NCBI GenBank assembly: GCA_021793945.1
Contig: JAJYRT010000032.1
Coordinates: 6,682-15,560, forward strand
Source: Thermoplasmata archaeon
Lineage (GTDB): Archaea > Thermoplasmatota > Thermoplasmata > Thermoplasmatales > Thermoplasmataceae
Direction: 5' to 3'
Length of the DNA: 8,879 nucleotides
How positions within the stretch are numbered: position 1 is the stretch's first letter; each line of letters starts with the position of its first letter. The translations under genes were made by a program, and so were the position numbers. The notes under the pieces were generated by a model, which had not been told where the DNA came from, did no database searches, and was given only the letters and a program-made list of their open reading frames with translations. Below, in pieces: positions 1-4,380 of the stretch.

Positions 1-33
1 AACGGAAATCATAACCTGAATCAATCAAGCTGA

Positions 34-48
34 GGGGTTTTCAACCCT
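34..48 (+). terminator. Small GC hairpin, possible terminator of an upstream + gene
   Basis: GGGTT at 35-39 pairs with AACCC at 43-47 around a 3-base loop, with a G-T wobble (34/48) closing it. It is followed by an AT-rich run from 51. It could end a transcript entering from the left; one frame from base 1 runs to a TGA at 31-33, but ten codons are too few to identify a protein. It could equally be a chance hairpin. Confidence 0.25.
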
Positions 49-51
49 GCC

Positions 52-66
52 AAAATTTATTTTATC
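52..66 (+). promoter_or_regulatory. TATA-like element for the small gene at 108
   Basis: An AT-only run with the core TTTATTTTA at 56-64 lies 44-52 bases before the ATG at 108. Archaeal transcription usually starts about 25 bases past the TATA centre, which would be near base 85. That leaves a short leader of about 20 bases holding the ribosome binding site at 96-102. Called by eye only. Confidence 0.4.
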
Positions 67-91
67 TGTAAGGGATACTGAAACCAGATAA
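62..91. repeat. Inverted repeat TTATCTG/CAGATAA
   Basis: Seven-base arms at 62-68 and 85-91 are exact reverse complements, separated by 16 bases. The left arm overlaps the end of the TATA-like run and the right arm spans the predicted start of transcription, a suitable place for a repressor site. A 7-base repeat can also occur by chance. Confidence 0.3.
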
Positions 92-95
92 TTTA

Positions 96-102
96 GAGGT
101 GA
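96..102 (+). promoter_or_regulatory. Ribosome binding site deciding the start at 108
   Basis: GAGGTGA matches the complement of the archaeal 16S rRNA 3' end. It lies 5 bases before the ATG at 108. An in-frame GTG at 99 falls inside this site, so it is unlikely to be the start; the ATG is preferred. Confidence 0.6.
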
Positions 103-107
103 GATAT

Positions 108-359
108 ATGTATGACTGTTCAAAAATTCACAAAATAACAATTCAGTATGCCTCCGAAGGTCCCGGAAAGTATGCAGCAGATTCGTGGAAGATACTGACT
201 GAGGAAGAATCAAAGGCTATCTGCCAGATTGCCAACGATTCGGACAGGTCAATAGAAGCTGTCATAAGGGCCCATTCTGCAAAACCGGTCAGATCCATTG
301 TTATAAACCAGGACGTGCATATGATGGATCCTTCCAAGGTGAAGGTAGCGGTTGAGTAA
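108..359 (+). CDS. Small protein of unknown function (83 aa)
   Basis: I do not recognise this protein. It encodes 83 residues from the ATG at 108, which has a good GAGGTGA binding site; a GTG at 99 would add three residues but overlaps that site. There is no signal peptide, membrane segment or repeated Cys motif. The middle looks like a short helical segment rich in Glu, Asp, Ala and Ile (LTEEESKAICQIANDSDRSI), and the C-terminal part alternates hydrophobic and charged residues as in a beta strand. The overall picture is a small soluble cytosolic protein. It has its own TATA-like element and is transcribed alone: the next gene is convergent, three bases past its TAA stop. Codon use looks like that of its neighbours. 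That it is a real gene is fairly likely from the binding site and promoter; its function is open. Confidence 0.65.
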   Translation: MYDCSKIHKITIQYASEGPGKYAADSWKILTEEESKAICQIANDSDRSIEAVIRAHSAKPVRSIVINQDVHMMDPSKVKVAVE

Positions 360-362
360 CTT

Positions 363-1064
363 CTAACGCATGAACCTGTGCCCACCATCGACGGGAATTA
401 TTGCTCCATTAATTAGAACTGAATCGTCACCAGTAATCCAGTCCACCACCTCTGCTATGAGATCCGGAGGGTTCTCATTCCCTCCCAGAACGTATTTTTC
501 TGCATCTCCTTGAATGTAGGAGGGAGCAATCGCGTTGACCCTGATGCCCGATGAAAGCAGTTGCGAGGCAAGTGACTCGGTAAGGCGGTTCAGGGAGCTC
601 TTTGCTATTGTGTATGACATCTTGTTTGGTTCTGGGTATCCCAGTGTTTCTGCGCTGCTGACTAGGAGGATAGACGACCCGCTGTCCATTACTGCGAGGG
701 CAGAGGAGACAACCATAACGGGTATCCTGACATGGTTCTCCAGCATTGAATCAAGCATCCCGTAATCCCTGATGCTGTCCTCTCCGTATCCGCCTACCTG
801 TATCACGAGTGCATCCACGGACCCGAGACGCTGTTTAGCGGCTTTCATTACAGCATCCACGCCCTTCCTTGACGATACGTCACCTGGAGTACAGATCAAG
901 TTACTGCCTCCCTTCATCTTTCCGGCAATTCTCTCAAGTTTTTCCTCATTTCTTGCTGAAATCAGCACCCTGCAGCCGGATTCAAGGTATTTAGCAACCA
1001 TTGAAGACCCCAGCCCCTCGCTTACTCCAACAATAACAATGTTTCTCATCCGTGATTTACTCAC
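363..1064 (-). CDS. Short-chain dehydrogenase/reductase (SDR family), 233 aa
   Basis: Classical-type SDR, a cytosolic NAD(P)-dependent oxidoreductase of unknown substrate. The N-terminal Rossmann motif is GVSEGLG (13-19), a form of TGxxxGxG in which the usual Thr is Val. Arg38 after the second strand (ISAR) suggests NADP(H). D62-V63 fits the adenine-ring contact. The usual NNAG strand motif is altered to QVGG (89-92). The catalytic tetrad looks intact: Asn110, Ser137, Tyr151 and Lys155 (YTIAK). The C-terminal strand NGAIIPVDGG is typical and the length is normal for the family. The start is GTG at 1064; an ATG five codons later (1049) is possible, but the TATA-like box at 1086-1097 places transcription almost exactly at the GTG, as in a leaderless mRNA. 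Its neighbours give no pathway clue. The family call is firm; the substrate cannot be inferred. Confidence 0.93.
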   Translation of the reverse strand: MSKSRMRNIVIVGVSEGLGSSMVAKYLESGCRVLISARNEEKLERIAGKMKGGSNLICTPGDVSSRKGVDAVMKAAKQRLGSVDALVIQVGGYGEDSIRDYGMLDSMLENHVRIPVMVVSSALAVMDSGSSILLVSSAETLGYPEPNKMSYTIAKSSLNRLTESLASQLLSSGIRVNAIAPSYIQGDAEKYVLGGNENPPDLIAEVVDWITGDDSVLINGAIIPVDGGHRFMR

Positions 1065-1085
1065 GCTTTCAGAATTGAATCAGGT

Positions 1086-1097
1086 GTAAAAATTTAC
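1086..1097 (-). promoter_or_regulatory. TATA-like, near-palindromic element for the SDR gene
   Basis: GTAAATTTTTAC on the - strand is a near palindrome (10 of 12 positions symmetric) centred about 27 bases before the GTG at 1064. That spacing is what a leaderless archaeal transcript would show. The symmetry, with flanking GGT/CCC, might also serve a dimeric regulator. Read by eye. Confidence 0.45.
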
Positions 1098-1120
1098 CCG
1101 TTTCAATTAATAGGATTGTT

Positions 1121-1132
1121 AAAAACTTATAT
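1121..1132 (+). promoter_or_regulatory. TATA-like promoter of the rpl44e operon
   Basis: AAAAACTTATAT has an A-rich BRE-like stretch followed by CTTATAT. Transcription would start near 1155, giving a leader of about 110 bases before rpl44e, unusually long for an archaeon that otherwise seems to use short leaders here. It lies back to back with the SDR promoter. Confidence 0.45.
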
Positions 1133-1172
1133 CCATGCTTGAAATCAGGACTGATAGTGTAGGTTTCATCCG

Positions 1173-1210
1173 TTGCTATCCTTTAATGATAAAAGTATTA
1201 AGGATGGTAA
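1173..1210 (+). promoter_or_regulatory. Long leader hairpin upstream of rpl44e
   Basis: Bases 1173-1187 pair with 1197-1210 to give a stem of 14 pairs (two of them G-T wobbles) with one bulged T at 1184 and a 9-base loop GATAAAAGT. The core ATCCTT/AAGGAT is exact. The 3' arm contains the ATG (1204) of a small upstream ORF. In the leader of a ribosomal-protein operon such a structure could bind one of the operon's own products, as known for other r-protein operons, but this is inference. It is not a normal terminator, since no U-tract follows. Confidence 0.5.
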
Positions 1211-1266
1211 AAATGTGGGATTCGACAGGCGTCAGATCCGAAGTGGCCTATATGATGGTGATTTAG
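1204..1266 (+). CDS. Possible 20-codon leader ORF abutting rpl44e
   Basis: An ATG at 1204 (or the in-frame ATG at 1213) opens a reading frame of 20 (or 17) codons, MVKMWDSTGVRSEVAYMMVI, ending in TAG at 1264-1266. The next base begins the TTG start codon of rpl44e. Termination therefore falls exactly where initiation of the ribosomal protein must occur, which would suit translational coupling. There is no good ribosome binding site before 1204 and the first ATG lies inside the leader hairpin. The ORF may be fortuitous; conservation would decide. Confidence 0.25.
   Translation: MVKMWDSTGVRSEVAYMMVI
1257..1262 (+). promoter_or_regulatory. Ribosome binding site supporting the TTG start of rpl44e
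   Basis: GGTGAT complements the archaeal 16S rRNA tail. It sits 4 bases before the TTG at 1267 and 10 before the ATG at 1273. Spacing alone does not decide; the family's N-terminus (M-K-x-P-K-T) favours the TTG. Confidence 0.45.
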
Positions 1267-1548
1267 TTGAAAATGCCAAAAACAATGATGATGTATTGCA
1301 GGTTTTGCAATAAACACACTCCGCATGAAGTTGAAAGAGTCAGGAAGAAGAAGGCAAGCGAATTCAAGGCTGGTCAGAGAAGATTCAGGAGAGCAACTTC
1401 CGGTTTCGGCGGTTTTCCCAGGCCAAAATTCGAGGGCAGGGAAAAGCCTACCAAGAGGGTAAGCATCAGATTCCGTTGCGAGACATGCAAGAGAGCTTCT
1501 ACTCATCCGACATACAGGGCCAAGAAGTTTGAACTGGTGGAGGCATAA
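1267..1548 (+). CDS. rpl44e: 50S ribosomal protein L44e
   Basis: Archaeal/eukaryotic large-subunit protein near the ribosomal E site. It shows the family's zinc-binding cysteines as two CxxC pairs, C11/C14 and C71/C74, and the conserved basic loop with GGFPRPKFE (about 48-56) followed by RFRCETCKR. The usual archaeal N-terminus is M-K-x-P-K-T, which this gene gives only if it starts at the TTG at 1267; starting at the ATG at 1273 would lose two residues. The 93-residue length matches the family. It opens the translation operon and is followed after 2 bases by rps27e. The long leader with hairpin and small ORF suggests regulation at the level of translation, which is inference. Confidence 0.96.
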   Translation: MKMPKTMMMYCRFCNKHTPHEVERVRKKKASEFKAGQRRFRRATSGFGGFPRPKFEGREKPTKRVSIRFRCETCKRASTHPTYRAKKFELVEA

Positions 1549-1550
1549 GA

Positions 1551-1748
1551 ATGGCAGAACAGAAGTTTGTAAAGCTGAAGAGCATAGGCAACAAATTCAT
1601 AAAGATAAAGTGCAAGGACTGCGGGAACGAGCAGATAACGTACTCAAAGGTGTCGTCTACTGTAGTCTGCAACATATGCGGAGCTACGATTGCTAAACCG
1701 ACCGGTGGAACGGTTGCGGTTTCAGGGGAATACACCGGAGAACTTTAA
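1551..1748 (+). CDS. rps27e: 30S ribosomal protein S27e
   Basis: Small-subunit ribosomal protein with a C4 zinc ribbon: C21xxC24 and C40xxC43, the second pair in the family-typical context VCNICGATIAKPTGG. The 65-residue length is normal for archaeal S27e, which lacks the eukaryotic N-terminal extension. The start ATG is 2 bases past the rpl44e stop and is preceded by a strong GGTGGAGG site at 1536-1543. Its stop overlaps the next start (TAATG at 1746-1750), so translation of aIF2-alpha is probably coupled to it. Confidence 0.96.
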   Translation: MAEQKFVKLKSIGNKFIKIKCKDCGNEQITYSKVSSTVVCNICGATIAKPTGGTVAVSGEYTGEL

Positions 1749-2506
1749 TGCGAAAAGAACTGCCTGAAGTGGGTGACCTTGTTGTTGTCACCATAAGGGA
1801 AGTGAAAAATTTTGGCGCGAGCGTAAAGCTTGATGAATACCCTGGAAAAGAGGGTTTCATCCACATAGCTGAGGTTGCGACCGGATGGGTCAAGCATATT
1901 CGCGACTACCTGCGTGAAGGCCAGAGGACGGTATGCAAGGTATTGGGGGTAAACCAGAGCCGGGGATACGTGGATCTGTCACTGAAGAGAGTCAACGACC
2001 ACCAGAAGCGGGAGAAGATTTCCGATTGGAAAAATGACCAGAAATCAGAAAAATTACTGGAAATCGTTGCAAAATCTCTCAAGAAAACTCCAGAGGAATG
2101 CGACAAAGAATTCGCGGACGAACTCAGGCAGACCTATGGCACCCTTTATAATGCGTTCGAGGACGCTTCTTCCAATGAGAACTGGATGCCGGATGTCAAG
2201 GCCAAGTGGAAAAATGCAATGATCAAGGTGGCCAAGGAGAACATCAACACACCCTATGTAAAGATCAACGGGATGATAGAGGCATACTCTCTCGCCGGGA
2301 ATGGCGTGGAATCCGTCAGGGAAACAATTGTGCAGGGTATGCTGCCCGGGGTTACAATCCAGTATGCCGGAGCACCAAAATACCGGCTGGTCGTAACTGA
2401 AAAAGATTATAAGACGGCCGAAGATTTGCTGAAGAAATCTGTACAGTCGATAACTGATGCTGCAAAGAAGAACTCGGTAAGCCTCGAATTCACAAGAAAA
2501 CAGTAA
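1748..2506 (+). CDS. eif2a: Translation initiation factor aIF2, alpha subunit
   Basis: Alpha subunit of the heterotrimeric aIF2 that carries initiator methionyl-tRNA to the small ribosomal subunit with GTP. Residues about 8-81 form the S1/OB domain (GDLVVVTIREVKNFGASVKL... GFIHIAEV, then GYVDLSLKRV). The segment AEVATGWVKHIRDYLREGQ corresponds to the loop that in eukaryotes carries the regulatory Ser51; no equivalent phosphorylation is implied. Residues about 85-170 are the helical middle domain and about 175-252 the alpha/beta domain that contacts the gamma subunit. The 252-residue length is slightly short of but close to typical archaeal proteins. It begins inside the rps27e stop (1-base overlap) with no separate binding site, so it is likely translated by coupling. 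Confidence 0.96.
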   Translation: MRKELPEVGDLVVVTIREVKNFGASVKLDEYPGKEGFIHIAEVATGWVKHIRDYLREGQRTVCKVLGVNQSRGYVDLSLKRVNDHQKREKISDWKNDQKSEKLLEIVAKSLKKTPEECDKEFADELRQTYGTLYNAFEDASSNENWMPDVKAKWKNAMIKVAKENINTPYVKINGMIEAYSLAGNGVESVRETIVQGMLPGVTIQYAGAPKYRLVVTEKDYKTAEDLLKKSVQSITDAAKKNSVSLEFTRKQ

Positions 2507-2510
2507 ATTT

Positions 2511-2699
2511 ATGCACTCACTGATAAGGAAATGTATCGAAAATGGGCACTACACAATGCAGGTGGTCTGCCCCATATGCGGTTCGGCTACTGAATTTGCG
2601 CTCCCGCCGAAATATTCACCGGCAGATAAATTCCAGAAGTACAGGTTGAAATTAATGGATGGCGATAAAAGTGGAAAAAATAATAATAAATCAATATAA
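2511..2699 (+). CDS. nop10: H/ACA RNP protein Nop10 with an incomplete zinc site
   Basis: Core protein of the H/ACA ribonucleoprotein, where it bridges the pseudouridine synthase Cbf5 and L7Ae in guide-directed rRNA pseudouridylation. The opening MHSLIRKC, the aromatic YTMQ strand, CPICGSAT and the helix PPKYSPADKFQKYRLK are typical of archaeal Nop10. Archaeal homologues normally have two CxxC pairs; here C20/C23 is intact but the first pair reads C8-I-E-N11, so one ligand is missing (His13 nearby might substitute). Length is 62 aa; the Lys/Asn-rich tail after residue 48 is poorly conserved in the family and overlaps the next gene by 41 bases. It starts 4 bases after the aIF2-alpha stop with no clear binding site, which suggests coupling. 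Confidence 0.93.
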   Translation: MHSLIRKCIENGHYTMQVVCPICGSATEFALPPKYSPADKFQKYRLKLMDGDKSGKNNNKSI

Positions 2700-3429
2700 A
2701 AAACCAAAACTGAACAGTCCGATACTCATTGGAGGCCTGCCTGGTATTGGCAACATAGGAAAGATAGCAGCAGAGTATCTGATTGAGAAACTGAAAATGC
2801 AGAAAATGATCGACATATTCTCCCAGTATCTTCCGCCCCAGGTATTCATAGGCGATGACAGCACCACTTTTCTTGTCAGGAACTCCCTGTATTACAAAAA
2901 GTTCCCCGGCAAGAAAGACCTTATGATACTTGTCGGAGATTTCCAGGGAACCACGCAGGAAGGCCAGTATGAGATGTCATACAACGTGCTTGAAATTGCC
3001 AGAAAATACAATGTGAGCATGGTTTACACACTTGGAGGCTATAGCATAGGGAAGATCATAGAATCACCAAGGATACTCGGCGCAGTTACCAGCGTGGAGC
3101 TAAAGCAGGCTCTCATGGAAAACGGCGTGGTATTTCCAAAGGGAGAACCCGGCGGCGGGATTGTTGGGTCGGCAGGTGTTATGCTGGGGCTGGCAAAGGA
3201 GATCTTTTCGATGAAGGGTGCCTGCCTCATGGGAGAAACCTCCGGATACTTTGCTGATCCCAAGGGTGCCAGGGAAATGCTCAAGGTCCTCTGCTCAATT
3301 CTGGGAATAGAAATCGATCTGACCGACATAGAGGAAAGGAGCAAGCAGATCGAGCAGATCACGGAAAAGATGCAGGAAGAGGTACAGGGAAAGAACCAGC
3401 CAAAGGAAGATCTCGGCTATTTCCGCTGA
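2659..3429 (+). CDS. PAC2-family proteasome assembly chaperone (PbaA/PbaB-like)
   Basis: Archaeal member of the PAC2 (PSMG2/Pba) family, which binds 20S proteasome alpha subunits and helps assembly or acts as an ATP-independent partner. The family's Gly-rich start is clear (GGLPGIGNIGKIAAEYL, 25-41), followed by the core motifs LVGDFQ, YTLGGYSIG and GEPGGGIVGSAG (162-173), and GETSGYFADPKGA. Residues about 215-250 form a charged, probably coiled tail ending in Y254-F255-R256. A hydrophobic-Tyr-any (HbYX) C-terminus docks into proteasome alpha pockets; YFR looks like an HbFX variant, with Phe for Tyr. The ATG at 2659 lies within nop10; a GTG at 2671 is an alternative, so the overlap is 41 or 29 bases. 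It ends the translation operon. The PAC2 call is firm; orthology to PbaA or PbaB specifically is not resolved. Confidence 0.92.
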   Translation: MAIKVEKIIINQYKKPKLNSPILIGGLPGIGNIGKIAAEYLIEKLKMQKMIDIFSQYLPPQVFIGDDSTTFLVRNSLYYKKFPGKKDLMILVGDFQGTTQEGQYEMSYNVLEIARKYNVSMVYTLGGYSIGKIIESPRILGAVTSVELKQALMENGVVFPKGEPGGGIVGSAGVMLGLAKEIFSMKGACLMGETSGYFADPKGAREMLKVLCSILGIEIDLTDIEERSKQIEQITEKMQEEVQGKNQPKEDLGYFR

Positions 3430-3744
3430 AAAAAAAATTAAATTTGGCTCTTCCCGCAACATCGGGGGTAAGACAAAATTGGAATTGCCAGGAAACGAAT
3501 CTATTGCGGTACCAACAACATCTTATTTATTCATGGGCACCCGATCCGCCCGGGAAAAAATGTCGATTGAAGCTGTTATCCATTATTCTGGGATATTTCG
3601 TTCTCCTACCCGGAAGAAAGGGCAAGCCTCCTTAATATTCCCCCCCAAATATCTGTGATGAACCATAAATTTTAGGAGGTTATTCTTTAGCCTTCCACAT
3701 CTAATGAAAAAATAATGGGTTTATATCCATTCCATTTTCGACGC
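3430..3744. other. Spacer with no convincing gene
   Basis: This stretch of 315 bases separates the translation operon from the DUF4382 gene. It begins with nine A's directly after the PAC2 stop, has a U-rich patch TCTTATTTATTC at 3521-3532 that could end the operon transcript, and contains a run of seven C's at 3640-3646. A 63-codon frame from a TTG at 3444 to 3635 has no binding site and no recognisable motif. On the other strand a short frame across about 3515-3625 is also unrecognisable. No tRNA arms or long repeats were seen. It may be decayed coding DNA or a plain intergenic region. Confidence 0.5.
3707..3731 (-). terminator. Terminator of the DUF4382 gene
   Basis: On the - strand, past the DUF4382 stop, AATGG and CCATT form a 5-pair stem around ATATAAAC, followed at once by ATTTTTT (U-tract at 3712-3707). 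Archaeal termination relies mainly on the U-tract, so the weak stem is acceptable. It lies 14 bases beyond the stop codon. Confidence 0.5.
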
Positions 3745-4260
3745 CTAGCTTATGGCCACATGCCCTATATTTGGCGTGAACGTTATGCTAGTCGGCCCCG
3801 CGATGTGCAGGGATGAGGTCAGATCGAAATCTATCACCACGTCAGTGGTTCCATGCGCCGAAACCGTGAAGGGCTGGACGATTACGGCGAAACCATTGCC
3901 GGATAGAGTTGCAGTCACGTTGAAGCCGAACAGGACAACAGTTACCTTGGTGAGTTCGAGCCGTATCTGCGTATACTTCTGTGCTTTCAGGGACATGCTG
4001 CCCAGCAGTATTGCATTTGCGGACGTGACATTCAATATATCGACGGTCTTTGTTGTGCTGATATTTGTCCAGCCTGTGGCATTACCGTGTATCGCTATCT
4101 CTGAAAACGTTAGATTCACCGCGGAAACGCCTGCGATCGAGGTGTCAGCTACAGAGACATTCACCGTTCCATTGCCTTCGTAACCGAGGTAATAGTAGGT
4201 GCCCACAAGTGCTGCCACTATTACGATTACTGCAGCAACTACTGCATATTTCCTTTTCAT
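3745..4260 (-). CDS. Membrane-anchored DUF4382 surface protein, 171 aa
   Basis: Residues 2-4 (KRK) and a hydrophobic helix at about 6-25 form a signal anchor, leaving an outside domain of about 145 residues. That domain matches the DUF4382 pattern: a beta strand leading to SIAGVSAVNLTFSEIAIH, then GW, VDILNV, ANAILLGSMSL, KYTQIRLEL, and near the end VVIDFDLTSSLHI and FTPNIGHV. The molecular function of the family is unknown; it is common in secreted proteins of archaea and bacteria. There are seven N-x-S/T sequons (N30, 34, 49, 60, 66, 77, 114), and high Thr/Ser/Val and low charge, as in heavily N-glycosylated archaeal surface proteins. There is no lipobox Cys. The start ATG has GGAAGTGAT 5 bases upstream (4274-4266). 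It is divergent from top6B and probably a single-gene transcript. The family call is from memory of the pattern. Confidence 0.85.
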   Translation of the reverse strand: MKRKYAVVAAVIVIVAALVGTYYYLGYEGNGTVNVSVADTSIAGVSAVNLTFSEIAIHGNATGWTNISTTKTVDILNVTSANAILLGSMSLKAQKYTQIRLELTKVTVVLFGFNVTATLSGNGFAVIVQPFTVSAHGTTDVVIDFDLTSSLHIAGPTSITFTPNIGHVAIS

Positions 4261-4342
4261 GTACTATCACTTCCAGACCTGGGGGATGCATAATTCCATT
4301 TTGGTACAATGATGATTGGATTGTACCAGAAATCGCACACAG

Positions 4343-4358
4343 CGGGAAAACAATATAA
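4343..4358 (+). promoter_or_regulatory. BRE/TATA promoter of the Topo VI operon
   Basis: CGGGAAAACAATATAAG carries a purine-rich BRE-like stretch and the TATA core ATATAA (4353-4358). Its centre lies about 25 bases before the ATG at 4381, so transcription should begin at or within a base or two of that codon, giving a leaderless mRNA. This is the best TATA-to-start arrangement in the window. Confidence 0.6.
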
Positions 4359-4380
4359 GCAAGGGAATTATTGGAAAGGC

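Noticed and set aside
1..12. Start of a divergent gene on - from the ATG at 12-10
   Set aside because: Only four codons lie in the window and there is no clear promoter or binding site, so it cannot be supported.
3444..3635. 63-codon frame on + in the spacer
   Set aside because: TTG start, no ribosome binding site, no recognisable motif, and composition rich in residues expected from non-coding sequence.
3655..3720. C/D-box guide RNA suggested by GTGATGA at 3655-3661
   Set aside because: The C box matches, but no CTGA D box follows at a suitable distance, so the pair needed for a C/D RNA is missing.
3752..4183. 143-codon + frame opposite the DUF4382 gene
   Set aside because: The - strand product has a signal anchor and a domain pattern. 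The antisense translation has no recognisable features, so it is kept only as a weak antisense-RNA idea.
4309..4380. Upstream extension of top6B by 24 codons from the ATG at 4309
   Set aside because: It would place the promoter inside the gene. The family N-terminus begins just before EISIAEFFEKN, and the TATA box fits the ATG at 4381.
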